DNA of 64,000 bases from Kitasatospora sp. NA04385 (GTDB lineage Bacteria; Actinomycetota; Actinomycetes; Streptomycetales; Streptomycetaceae): NCBI RefSeq assembly GCF_013364235.1, contig NZ_CP054919.1:6889728-6953727 (forward strand). The letters run 5' to 3'. Below the pieces are notes generated by a model. It was given only the letters and a program-made list of their open reading frames with translations, had not been told where the DNA came from and did no database searches. Below are positions 36,942-45,432 of the stretch, piece by piece. The translations under genes and the position numbers were made by a program. Within the stretch, counting starts at the first letter, position 1. Every line of letters starts with the position of its first letter.

Positions 36942-37291
36942 GGCGGGGAAGTCCTAGGCGATAGAAGGACGATGCGTGGGCGAAACGTTTCTGGAGGGGG
37001 AGGGCGGGGGACGCGCTCCGCCCGGCGGGGCTGCGCCCGCAGGAGGGGGAGGGGCGCGGCCCGGCGGCGCGGCGGCGGGTGCGAGGACACCGCACCCCGA
37101 AGAGATCTGACGGACCGTCAGACTCGGTGATCCTAACCGCCGCCCGAGCGCCCGCCCGTCCCGCTTCACCCGATTGGCCCGACCGTCCGCGCAGGTCACC
37201 GCCTCGCCGCGCCGCAAGCGCTCCGCTGCCGTGCCGGAGCCGTTCCGGGGCCGTTCCGGAGCCGTTCCGGGGCCGTCCCTACACTCGTCCC
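36942..37291. other. Intergenic region between methyltransferase and GNAT genes
   Basis: It holds a G-rich non-coding stretch (36985-37080), the palindrome at 37106-37122, and a short tandem GCCGTTCCGG repeat (37228-37278) just before the GNAT start. No gene is visible. Confidence 0.6.
37106..37122. promoter_or_regulatory. Perfect 17-bp palindrome, candidate operator of the methyltransferase gene
   Basis: TCTGACGGACCGTCAGA has 8-bp arms around a central A and lies 165 bp before the methyltransferase start. The form is typical of a TetR- or PadR-type operator. No regulator gene is next to it. Confidence 0.5.
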
Positions 37292-37888
37292 GTGACCGCT
37301 GAAGACCGCCTGATCCGACCAGCCGCCCCGGCCGACCTGGAAGCCGTGGCCGGGATCTACGCCCACTACGTCCGCCACACCGTCAGCACCTTCGAGGAGA
37401 CCGCGCCGCCCGTCGAGCACTGGCAGCAGCGCCTGGACGACCTCGCCGCCCGCGGCCTGCCCTTCCTGGTCGCCGAAGTCTCCGGTCGGATCGTCGGCTA
37501 CGCCTACGCGGGCCCCTGGCGGCCCAAGCCCGCGTACCGCCACACCGCCGAGCACTCCGTCTACCTCGACCCTCGGCACACCGCCCGCGGCCACGGCACC
37601 GCCCTGCTGGAAGCCCTCGTCGCCGCCTGCGCCCGCACCGACCTGCGCCAGCTCGTCGCCGTCATCGCCAGCCCCGGCAACGACGCCTCGGTGGCCCTGC
37701 ACCGCCGCCTCGGCTTCACCGAGGCCGGCCGCCTCGCCGCCGTCGGCCACAAGCACGGCCGCTGGATCGACACCCTGTTGATGCAGCTCACCCTCGTCCC
37801 CACCCCGACCACCCCGGCCGACTCGACCGCCCCGGTGACCCCGGCCGACCCGGCCGTTCCGGGTGCAGGGCCGACACCGTCCCGCTGA
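37292..37888 (+). CDS. GNAT acetyltransferase of the phosphinothricin/methionine-sulfoximine type
   Basis: The 198-residue protein has a GNAT fold with V-A-G-I-Y-A-H-Y-V-R-H-T-V-S-T-F-E, V-G-Y-A-Y-A-G-P-W-R and S-V-Y-L-D. The acetyl-CoA loop is R-G-H-G-T-A-L-L-E, and L-H-R-R-L-G-F follows. These are signatures of the Pat/Bar/MddA group that acetylates phosphinothricin, methionine sulfoximine and related compounds. About 30 residues of Thr/Pro tail follow the domain. The start is GTG 37292. Confidence 0.85.
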   Translation: MTAEDRLIRPAAPADLEAVAGIYAHYVRHTVSTFEETAPPVEHWQQRLDDLAARGLPFLVAEVSGRIVGYAYAGPWRPKPAYRHTAEHSVYLDPRHTARGHGTALLEALVAACARTDLRQLVAVIASPGNDASVALHRRLGFTEAGRLAAVGHKHGRWIDTLLMQLTLVPTPTTPADSTAPVTPADPAVPGAGPTPSR

Positions 37889-37921
37889 CCGGGCGACACG
37901 GCCCGTACGCGCTCCCCGGCC

Positions 37922-38140
37922 GGGCGGGGCGGCCCACGACTTGCGGAAGTGCACGGCGGTCGGCAGTTGCCTGCACCTGAGCTGCTCGTACAGCGACCCG
38001 GCCGGGGCGTGGAACTCGTCGCCGCCCGTTCCGATCTCGACGTACACCGCACCGTCGGCCCGCATGCGGCCGGACGCGTACGCGGGCAACTCGCCGCCCG
38101 GGCCGACCCTCAGGGGCGAGTGCGCCGGGACGCGAAGCAT
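37922..38140 (-). pseudogene. Possible orphan protein-coding remnant
   Basis: A minus-strand segment of about 73 codons reads like a real protein end (L-R-V-P-A-H-S-P-L-R-V-G-P, G-A-V-Y-V-E-I-G-T-G-G, Y-E-Q-L-R-C-R-Q-L). It has no stop before entering the antisense of the GNAT gene and no start or ribosome site. I see no named family. It may be a decayed gene or a chance reading frame. Confidence 0.3.
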
Positions 38141-38289
38141 TTCACGCCCAGGTCCGGCCCTTCGAGCCCTGCCCGTCCGTCCGGAGACGCGCCGCCGAGG
38201 GCCCGCGGAGCCGTCGGCGTTGCGGCGGGTCGGTACGGCTTCGGGAATCGAACGTCCGGGTGCGGACGGTCGCGGCTAGTCTTCTGATC

Positions 38290-38901
38290 ATGGCTTTGAC
38301 ACCTGACGAGTTCTACGACCACGCACGTGCGGCCGCCGACAGTGAACTGCGGCTCCCGCTGGCCCGGATGACCGGCTGGGAGATCAGCCCGTTCGAGCCG
38401 GAGGGGCTGCGGGTCTCGCCGCTGCGCCCGCCGGTGCTGCCCGAGCCGCCGCGGCACGGGGAGGACCCGGCGGACTGCGGAATGTGCAAGGCCCGGGACG
38501 AGGGCCTGTGGTTCACCGACCACTGGCGGTTGGCCCGGGTCGCGGGCGTCGGCGTGCCGCTGGCGCTGATGCTGTACCCGCGCGACCACTACGACCTGGC
38601 GGAGCTGCCCGACGAACTGGCCGCAGAGATGGGCGTGCTCACCACCCACGTGGTCCGCCAGGTGCAGGCGCTGCCGCACGTCGCCCGGGCCCACGTCTAC
38701 CGGCTGGGCGACGGTGCGGCCCACCTGCACCTGTGGTTCTTCGCCCGCCCGGCGGGGCAGGGGCAGTTCCTCGGTTCCTGGCTCCCGGTCTGGGACGACC
38801 TGCTGCCGGAGTACCCGGCGGAGGTGGCCGAGGCGGACGCGGGGGCCGTCGCCGACGCCCTGGTCGCCTCGTACGGCGGCCGCCGCACGGCGAACGCCTG
38901 A
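38290..38901 (+). CDS. HIT-like protein
   Basis: The 203-residue protein has a Cys pair (C-G-M-C) near residue 65 and the HIT-like strand A-H-L-H-L-W-F-F-A-R. The final His of the classic H-x-H-x-H triad is replaced by Trp, so phosphohydrolase activity is doubtful. A P-R-D-H-Y-D-L-A-E-L segment also fits HIT proteins. The start is ATG 38290. Confidence 0.7.
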   Translation: MALTPDEFYDHARAAADSELRLPLARMTGWEISPFEPEGLRVSPLRPPVLPEPPRHGEDPADCGMCKARDEGLWFTDHWRLARVAGVGVPLALMLYPRDHYDLAELPDELAAEMGVLTTHVVRQVQALPHVARAHVYRLGDGAAHLHLWFFARPAGQGQFLGSWLPVWDDLLPEYPAEVAEADAGAVADALVASYGGRRTANA

Positions 38902-38904
38902 GGC

Positions 38905-38962
38905 CGGTAAGCCAGCAAGTCAGTAAGCCGGCAAGTCGGTAAGTCGGCAAGCCGGTGGGCCC
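38905..38962. repeat. Short tandem GGTAAGCC / GGCAAGTC repeats
   Basis: Seven or so 8-bp units (AAGCCGGT, AAGTCGGT and similar) follow the HIT-like gene. No function is visible. Confidence 0.6.
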
Positions 38963-39018
38963 GTTGCTCGGCTGCCCGCGCGGCCCGTTGCTGGGCAGGC
39001 GGGCAGGCGGTGAGCCGG

Positions 39019-40212
39019 TCAGGCGGTCAGGCGGCGTTCGAGGGGGGTGCGGAAGCGGGGGGTGATGCGGGTGTCGGCGAGGGTGGCGCGGAGGTCGGCG
39101 GCCTTGGCGGTGACGGCGGTGCGGGCTTCGGGGCCGGGGTCGGTGAGGAGGTCGAAGACGACCTCGCCGTCGGGGCGTTGGGCCCAGCCACCGACGATCC
39201 GGCCGTTCCACCAGACGGTGGGGCCCAGGTTGCCGGAGCGGTCGGCGAGTTCGGGGCGGTGGCCGGGGTCGAGGTACCAATCGCGGTGCTTCCAGCCCAT
39301 CGTGGTGGGGTCGAGGGCCGGTAGCAGGGCCGCCCAGGGCTCCGGTGCGGGCAGCGGGGCGAGGTCGTCGGGCAGGACGAACCCGGTCGCGCCGTCGGCG
39401 AGTGCGACCTCGACGGCCGCGCACTCGGCCAGCGCGGTGCGCACCTCGCGGATGCCCCAGCCCGTCCACCAGACCAGGTCGTCCTCGGTGGCCGGGCCGT
39501 AGGAGGCGAGCCAGCGCCGCGCCAACTCGGCCTGGGCGGACTTGCGTTCGGCGGCGGTGGGGGCGGCGGGCACGGGCGGCCCGGGCACCCAGCGGTGCCG
39601 GCTGCTGGTCCAGCCGCCGACCGGGCGGCGGCGGACCATGGCGCCCTCCATGCCGAGCAGGCGCAGCAGCCGCATGCCGACGGGCTGGGCGGCCTGGTAG
39701 GAGGTGCCGACCCCGTAGTCGACGGTCTCGCGCAACTGAGGTACCAGTTCGCTGAGTTGACTTCCCGTCAGACCGTCCGGCGAGGTGGTGCGGGCGGCGT
39801 CCAGGGCGTCGAGCACGGCGGACTGTGCGGCGGCGGTCCAGTCCGCGTCGCGGCCGGAGGCGGCGAAGTCCTTGAGCAGGCGGGTGCGTTCGGCGGTGGC
39901 GGCCTTCGCGGTGGTGGAGGCGTACAGCACGGGGGCGAGGTCGGCGGGGACGGCGAAGAGCGTCTTGCGCATGCCGTGGCGGCGCAGCACGGTCGCGTCG
40001 GTGTACAGGGCGCGCTCGGTGTCGGCGGTGCCCGGGACGGCCAGCCGGGCCGCGACGGCGAGGAACACCGTGGCGGGGTCGGTGGCGTGTACGGCGACCA
40101 GGTCTCCCACCACCTGCTCGGCGCGGTCGGCCGCGGTGCCGGGGGCGAGCCGGTGGCGCCGGGCCAGCCGGGCGCGGCGCTGGTCGTCGTCGAGGGCGGG
40201 GCGGGCGGGCAC
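39019..40212 (-). CDS. Winged-helix DNA-binding protein of the AlkZ/YcaQ (HTH_42) family
   Basis: The 397-residue protein has the tandem winged-helix layout of HTH_42: R-L-A-R-R-H-R-L near the N-terminus, M-R-K-T-L-F-A-V-P, and G-N-L-G-P-T-V-W-W-N-G-R-I-V-G-G-W near the end. AlkZ removes alkylated or cross-linked bases with a Q-x-Q motif. Here the equivalent helix reads V-H-A-T-D-P, so the catalytic motif is not the AlkZ one. Many streptomycetes carry several such paralogues, some guarding against their own genotoxins. The start is GTG 40212. Confidence 0.75.
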   Translation of the reverse strand: MPARPALDDDQRRARLARRHRLAPGTAADRAEQVVGDLVAVHATDPATVFLAVAARLAVPGTADTERALYTDATVLRRHGMRKTLFAVPADLAPVLYASTTAKAATAERTRLLKDFAASGRDADWTAAAQSAVLDALDAARTTSPDGLTGSQLSELVPQLRETVDYGVGTSYQAAQPVGMRLLRLLGMEGAMVRRRPVGGWTSSRHRWVPGPPVPAAPTAAERKSAQAELARRWLASYGPATEDDLVWWTGWGIREVRTALAECAAVEVALADGATGFVLPDDLAPLPAPEPWAALLPALDPTTMGWKHRDWYLDPGHRPELADRSGNLGPTVWWNGRIVGGWAQRPDGEVVFDLLTDPGPEARTAVTAKAADLRATLADTRITPRFRTPLERRLTA

Positions 40213-40837
40213 GCGGTTCCTCCTGCGGGTCGCGGATCGGGGACAGCCTGCCACGGGGCCGTTCCGCGTCCCGGATGCGACGCGCGCGGGCCCGGCCGGG
40301 GCCGGAATCCGGCCCCCGCGGGGGCGGGTCGTGAAAGTTTCGCAGAAGGACCGCCCCGGCCGGGGGTGTTCGCCCACTCCGCGCACTCCGCCCGGGCCCG
40401 CTCCGGCCGATCTCCGGCGCCGTCCGGAAACCCGCAGGCGGGAGCGCGGGCGGGCCGGTCGGGAGGCCGTCCGCACCCCCGCCCGGCCGGTGGCCGCGCC
40501 CGTTCCGACAGCGGTCGGCGGGCGGTCCTCGGCGGTCGGGAGCGGGGCAGGGGCAGGGGCAGGGGAGCGGCGGGGAGCGGCCCACGGGCGGTGTGCGGAC
40601 GGCGCATGGCCGGTGGGCAGCCGGTGGCCAGCCGGTGGGCGACCGGTGCGCTCGGGGAGCGGATCTCGGCGAACCGGCCCCGGTGCGGGGGTGAACGGTG
40701 GTGCCGGGCAGGCCGGTTGGTGCGCAGGTGACGCGCGGCGGGCGGCCCGAGCGGGGCGAGAACGGGGCCGGAGCGGGACGGGAGCGCGGTGGCGGAGCGG
40801 TCGCCGATCCCCGGCGAGCGGCGTCCATCCGACCCAG

Positions 40838-40851
40838 CGGGAGCGCTCCCA
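40838..40851. promoter_or_regulatory. CebR-type operator, one mismatch
   Basis: CGGGAGCGCTCCCA matches the known CebR consensus TGGGAGCGCTCCCA with one change. It lies 160 bp before the cellulase start. Confidence 0.75.
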
Positions 40852-40942
40852 CGGGTTCTGTCGAACTTCTTGACGGGACTGCGAGGTCATGGCTTCATAT
40901 CGGTTGTCCCCGAGCTGAGTTCACCTCAGCCCGGGCCAAGTA

Positions 40943-40956
40943 TGGGAGCGCTCCCA
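40943..40956. promoter_or_regulatory. CebR-type operator, perfect
   Basis: TGGGAGCGCTCCCA is identical to the CebR consensus, 55 bp upstream of the start codon. A degenerate half-site, TGGGAGTGTTTCC, follows at about 40962. In streptomycetes CebR is released by cello-oligosaccharides, so cellulase expression should depend on cellulose breakdown products. Confidence 0.9.
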
Positions 40957-41011
40957 TTAATTGGGAGTGTTTCCGTCGAGTCCGTCCCCCACCCGAAAGG
41001 ACTCCCTTACC

Positions 41012-43252
41012 GTGTCGGCCAATCTGACGCGTCGTCTCCGGACGGCTGCAGCGGCCGTGGTGCTCAGCGCCGCGACCGTTGTCCCCCTTGCCCTGTCGAC
41101 CACCGCGGCCCACGCGGCGACCCGTGTGGACAACCCCTTCGTCGGCGCCGGGGTCTACGTGAACCCCGAGTGGTCCGCGAAGGCCGCTGCCGAGCCGGGC
41201 GGTTCGGCCGTTTCCAACCAGCCCACCGCCGTCTGGATGGACCGCATCGCGGCCATCGCCGGTGGCAACGGCACCATGGGTCTGCGCGACCACCTGAACG
41301 CCGCGGTGAAGCAGGCCGCGGGCAAGCCGTACGTGTTCCAGGTCGTCATCTACGACCTGCCGGGCCGCGACTGCGCCGCCCTGGCCTCGAACGGCGAGCT
41401 CGGCCCCACCGACCTGCCGCGCTACAAGAGCGAGTTCATCGACCCGATCGCCGCGATCCTGGCCGACCCGGCCTACGCGAACCTGCGGATCGTCACCACG
41501 GTCGAGATCGACTCGCTGCCGAACCTGACGACCAACGCGGGCGGCACCGCCACCGCGACCGCCGCGTGCGACGTCATGAAGGCCAACGGCAACTACGTCA
41601 ACGGCGTGGGCTACGCGCTGGCCAAGCTCGGCGCGATCCCGAACGTCTACAACTACGTGGACGCCGGCCACCACGGCTGGCTCGGCTGGGACTCCAACCT
41701 GCAGCCGGCCATCGACACCATCAAGCAGGCCGCCACCGCGTCCGGTTCGACGGTCAACAACGTCCAGGGCTTCATCGTCAACACCGCCAACTACGGCGCG
41801 CTGCACGAGCCCAACTTCACCGTCGGCGACTCGGTGAACGGCACCTCCGTCCGCCAGTCGAAGTGGGTGGACTGGAACCAGTACGTCGACGAGGCGTCCT
41901 TCGCGAAGGCGTGGCGCACCAAGGCGATCGCCTCCGGGTTCAACTCGAACATCGGCATGCTGATCGACACCTCCCGCAACGGCTGGGGCGGCGCGAACCG
42001 TCCGGCCGGCCCGGGCCCGAAGACCTCGGTCGACGCGTACGTCGACGGCGGCCGCATCGACCGCCGCTTCCAGACCGGCAACTGGTGCAACCAGTCCGGC
42101 GCGGGCCTCGGTGAGCGCCCGAAGGCGGCTCCCGAGGACGGCATCGCCGCGTACGTGTGGGTGAAGCCTCCGGGTGAGTCGGACGGCGCGAGCTCGGCCA
42201 TCGCCAACGACGAGGGCAAGGGCTTCGACCGGATGTGCGACCCGACGTACACCGGCAACCCGCGCAACAACAACAACATGTCGGGCGCCCTGGCCAACGC
42301 CCCGGTCGCGGGCCACTGGTTCTCGGCCCAGTTCCAGGAGCTGCTGAAGAACGCCTACCCGGCGGTCGGCACCGGCACCGCGGACACCACCGCCCCGACG
42401 GCCCCGACCGGCCTGGCGGCGACCACCACCTCCAGCAGCGTCGCGCTGACCTGGACCGCCTCCACCGACAACGTCGGCGTGACCGGCTACGACGTGTACC
42501 GCGGCGGCACCCTGGTCGGGTCCACCAACAACACCTCGTACACCGACACGGGCCTGAGCGCCTCCACCGCGTACTCCTACACGGTCAAGGCGAAGGACGC
42601 GGCCGGCAACGTCTCCGCGGCCTCCGCGGCGCTCAGCGTCACCACCGGCTCCGGCGGCACCAGCGACACCACCCCGCCGAGCACCCCGGGCAACCTGGCG
42701 GCGACCACCACCTCCAGCAGCGCCTCGCTGACCTGGACCGCCTCCACCGACAACGTCGGCGTGACCGGTTACAACGTGTACCGCGGCGGCACCCTGGTCG
42801 GGTCCACCACCAGCACCTCGTACACCGACTCGGGCCTGAGCGCCTCCACCGCGTACTCCTACACGGTCAAGGCGAAGGACGCGGCCGGCAACCTCTCCGC
42901 CGCCGCCGCCGTCACCGCCACCACCCAGGCCGGCACCGGCACCGGCGGCGCCGGCTGCACCGCCACCTACAAGGTCAGCAGCGACTGGGGCGCCGGCTTC
43001 AACGCCGACGTGACCGTGACCGCGGGCAACACCGCGATCAAGTCCTGGAAGGTCACCTGGACCTACGCGGGCAACCAGCAGGTCACCAACCTGTGGAACG
43101 GCACCGTGAGCCAGTCCGGCCAGTCCGTGACGGTCAACAACGCCGGCTACAACGGCGCCGTCGCCGCCAACGGCACCACCAGCTTCGGCTTCGGTGCCAG
43201 CTACTCGGGCAGCAACGCCGTCCCGACCCTGACCTGCACCGCCACCAGCTGA
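41012..43252 (+). CDS. Secreted GH6 cellulase with two FnIII modules and CBM2
   Basis: The 746-residue protein starts at GTG 41012 and has a Sec signal peptide (R-R-L-R, hydrophobic core, A-H-A-A cleavage near 36). The GH6 catalytic domain covers about 38-435: V-I-Y-D-L-P-G-R-D-C-A-A is the family signature with the catalytic Asp, then T-V-E-I-D-S-L-P, and W-V-K-P-P-G-E-S-D-G. Two fibronectin III modules (about 455-635) and a C-terminal CBM2 with flanking Cys follow. The N-loop pattern suits a cellobiohydrolase, but mode of action cannot be settled here. CebR sites precede it and a strong hairpin follows. Confidence 0.9.
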   Translation: MSANLTRRLRTAAAAVVLSAATVVPLALSTTAAHAATRVDNPFVGAGVYVNPEWSAKAAAEPGGSAVSNQPTAVWMDRIAAIAGGNGTMGLRDHLNAAVKQAAGKPYVFQVVIYDLPGRDCAALASNGELGPTDLPRYKSEFIDPIAAILADPAYANLRIVTTVEIDSLPNLTTNAGGTATATAACDVMKANGNYVNGVGYALAKLGAIPNVYNYVDAGHHGWLGWDSNLQPAIDTIKQAATASGSTVNNVQGFIVNTANYGALHEPNFTVGDSVNGTSVRQSKWVDWNQYVDEASFAKAWRTKAIASGFNSNIGMLIDTSRNGWGGANRPAGPGPKTSVDAYVDGGRIDRRFQTGNWCNQSGAGLGERPKAAPEDGIAAYVWVKPPGESDGASSAIANDEGKGFDRMCDPTYTGNPRNNNNMSGALANAPVAGHWFSAQFQELLKNAYPAVGTGTADTTAPTAPTGLAATTTSSSVALTWTASTDNVGVTGYDVYRGGTLVGSTNNTSYTDTGLSASTAYSYTVKAKDAAGNVSAASAALSVTTGSGGTSDTTPPSTPGNLAATTTSSSASLTWTASTDNVGVTGYNVYRGGTLVGSTTSTSYTDSGLSASTAYSYTVKAKDAAGNLSAAAAVTATTQAGTGTGGAGCTATYKVSSDWGAGFNADVTVTAGNTAIKSWKVTWTYAGNQQVTNLWNGTVSQSGQSVTVNNAGYNGAVAANGTTSFGFGASYSGSNAVPTLTCTATS
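42413..42907 (+). repeat. Near-identical tandem repeat of FnIII coding sequence, offset 282 bp
   Basis: About 213 bp from 42413 (CTGGCGGCGACCACCACC) reappears at 42695 with only a handful of differences, mostly in C-to-T or Asp-to-Asn codons. This indicates a recent duplication or gene conversion. Confidence 0.85.
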
Positions 43253-43371
43253 CACCGGGCAGCCGGTAGCACGCGGCAGGCCGCGGCCCCGCCCGACTGA
43301 CGCGGGAAGAGCCGCACCGCAACACCCGCAATACCCGCAACACCTGCAATACCCGCAATACCCGAGTGGCG

Positions 43372-43402
43372 CCGCCCACCTGCAGAGTCTGCAGGTGGGC
43401 GG
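43372..43402. terminator. Bidirectional hairpin after the cellulase gene
   Basis: CCGCCCACCTGCAGA pairs perfectly with its complement around a central G, giving a 15-bp stem, followed by TTGCCCTTTTCC. Short 10-bp CGCAAYACC repeats (43318-43364) precede it. It separates the cellulase gene from the opposing GH15 remnant. Confidence 0.85.
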
Positions 43403-43459
43403 TTGCCCTTTTCCGCCTCCGGTGCACGCACGGGCCGGTACCGGGCGGCGGGGGAGGGC

Positions 43460-44420
43460 TCAACCGCCGGGCCGGAACGCGGTGTTGACCAGCGCGACAC
43501 GGGTGAACACCTGCGGGGTGCTGCCCAGCCGCCACTGCTCCACCGGGGCGGGCAGGCCGGTGGCCTCCGCCACCTGCACCGCCCGGTCGGCGGCGACCCG
43601 GGCCATCACCTTCGAACGGGTGAACTGCCGTCGCCCGCACCGCACTTCCCGCAGCCCCTCGTCGGTCTCCCGCCGACGCGCGGCCGGCGAGCCGAGCAGC
43701 ATGCGCAGCAGGCTCCACACCTGCCGCTCCATCGGGAGACCGGCCCGCAGCGCCAGGCCGAGGGCTTCCACCACCTCGCCGTGGACGTCGAGTGGGAGCA
43801 GGCCGACGCCCGCGTTGCCGAACCGGACCGGCCGCGAGCCCAGCTGCCCGGCCCGGGCCCGCCGATCGGCCGGCGTCGTGGCGAGCAGCGCCTCCGGGTC
43901 GGTGCGCGGGGCGGCGGCCAGGTGCGAGGGCTGCCGGGTCGGCGCGGACGGGACGCGGCTGCCGGGCGCCGCGGTGAACTCGGAGACGGTGGTGCCGTCC
44001 GCGCCATAGGTGGGCACGCCCGGCGGGACGCGCAGCCAGGCGGGGGCCGGACCGGCGACGGCCACCCGGTGGTGCTCGGTGCGGCGCACCCACGGGTCGG
44101 CCCGGCCGTGGTGGAAGCAGCCGCAGCTCGCCGCGGACCGGCACGGCGCCGCTGACGCCTTCGACGATCCGCACCAGCCGCGGCGCCCGGTCGCGGTGCG
44201 GCATCAGGTCGAGCTCCCTGATCCCGCCGTCCGGGGTGCGCCGGCGGGGCTCCAGGACCAGGGTGTCACCCAGGTGGCGCCGCTCCGTGCGGTCGGCCGC
44301 CCCGGCCGGGGCCGGCCGCCGGGCGCCGTGCTCGGGTGCCCCGAGCAGGGCCGCGAAGCAGCCGGGGGAGTCGAAGCGCGGCAGGCGGAGCCGGTCCACC
44401 GAACCGTCCCGGCCGACCGG
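43460..44420 (-). pseudogene. Collapsed GH15 glucoamylase/trehalase-like gene
   Basis: Minus-strand fragments match the streptomycete GH15 proteins in order. G-R-D-G-S-V-D-R-L-R-L-P-R-F-D-S and D-L-M-P-H-R-D are near the 5' end (about 44160-44410). V-R-R-T-E-H-H-R-V-A-V-A-G and Q-P-S-H-L-A-A-A-P are in another frame after about 44100. D-V-H-G-E-V-V-E-A-L and S-K-V-M-A-R-V-A-A-D-R-A follow, then L-V-N-T-A-F-R at the end (43465). The intact family is about 600 residues; here large internal pieces, including the catalytic region, are missing and the frame changes at least once. No function is expected. Confidence 0.75.
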
Positions 44421-44565
44421 GCGGGGGTCCGCAGCGCGGAGAGCGGAGGGTGGTCCTCGATGCGTCCGGGTACGGAGGTGATTCCGCGCCGTTCGGGGGC
44501 CGGTGCCAGGCGGGGCGCGCCACGCCACCGTTCGGATGCCGCAGCTTGCGGTGCGTATCAGATGT

Positions 44566-44588
44566 ATAGGAAGATCTTTATGTCCTAT
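44566..44588. promoter_or_regulatory. AT-rich inverted repeat ahead of the SAV2177-family gene
   Basis: ATAGGA (44566-44571) and TCCTAT (44583-44588) form a 6-bp inverted repeat, in the only AT-rich patch before the methyltransferase. It is probably the promoter region. The same ATAGGAA word occurs at 47804 and within 47938-47951. Confidence 0.5.
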
Positions 44589-44625
44589 TGCCATTTTCGA
44601 ATGCCACGCCGGAAGGGGTGCCGTC

Positions 44626-45432
44626 ATGGCGCGTCCGAACTGGGTGCCCGCAGGGACCGACCTCGACAAGCCGAACGCGGCCCGGGTCTACGACTACTAC
44701 CTCGGCGGGTCGCACAACTTCGAGGTCGACCGGCAGATGGCACGCAAGGCGATCGAGCTCTGGCCCGACCTGCCCAAGATCATGCGGGCGAACCGGGCCT
44801 TCCTCCGCCGCGCCACCCAGTTCGCCGCCGAGGAGGGGATCAGCCGCTTCCTCGACATCGGCTCCGGCATCCCCACCTTCGGCGCCGTCCACGAGGTGGC
44901 CCGCGAGTACCAGCCCGACGCCCGCGTGGTCTACATCGACATGGACCCGGTCGCGGTCGCGCACAGCCGGCTGATCCTCGCCGACGACCCGCTGTGCCAG
45001 ATCGTCGACGCCGACCTGCGCAACACCGACGACCTGCTCGCCCGCCCCGAGGTCGAGGAGCTGCTCGCCCCCGGGGAGCCCGTCGCCGTCATCCTGAACG
45101 CCGTCATGCACTTCGTCACCGACGCCGACGACCCGGACCGGATCCTCACCAAGCTGCGCGAGGCGCTCCCCAGCGGCAGCATGCTGATCCTCTCGCACGC
45201 CTCGCTGGAGGGCCGCCCCGACCAGGCCGGCTCCCACCAGAGCCTGTACCGCGCCACCCCGACCCCGCTCACCATGCGCAACCGCGAGCAGATCACCGCC
45301 TTCTTCCAGGGCTACGACCTGGTCGAACCCGGCGTGGTCTACCTGCCCGAGTGGCGCCCCGACGACGCCGAGTCGGTCGGTCCGCACCCCGAGCGGATGA
45401 CCGGCATGGCCGGCGTCGGGCGCCTGTCGTGA
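44626..45432 (+). CDS. SAV2177-family SAM-dependent methyltransferase
   Basis: The 268-residue protein of the actinomycete SAV2177/DUF574 (Methyltransf_19) family begins with the family block N-A-A-R-V-Y-D-Y-Y-L-G-G-S-H-N-F. It has F-L-D-I-G-S-G-I-P (SAM loop), Y-I-D-M-D-P-V-A-V and V-M-H-F-V-T. Substrates are unknown; many copies exist per streptomycete genome, often beside signalling or regulatory genes. ATG 44626 is preceded by GGAAGGGG. Its stop overlaps the GTG of the next gene by 4 nt, so the two are translated together. Confidence 0.9.
   Translation: MARPNWVPAGTDLDKPNAARVYDYYLGGSHNFEVDRQMARKAIELWPDLPKIMRANRAFLRRATQFAAEEGISRFLDIGSGIPTFGAVHEVAREYQPDARVVYIDMDPVAVAHSRLILADDPLCQIVDADLRNTDDLLARPEVEELLAPGEPVAVILNAVMHFVTDADDPDRILTKLREALPSGSMLILSHASLEGRPDQAGSHQSLYRATPTPLTMRNREQITAFFQGYDLVEPGVVYLPEWRPDDAESVGPHPERMTGMAGVGRLS

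Larger units (their letters stand above)
40213..41011. other. Long intergenic region before the cellulase gene
   Basis: This is about 800 bp of high-GC sequence. I see no protein-coding gene: open frames here are shadows with no recognisable domain. It holds a 19-bp perfect palindrome (40298-40316, GGGGCCGGAATCCGGCCCC) and the CebR-type sites at 40838-40851 and 40943-40956. Confidence 0.7.
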
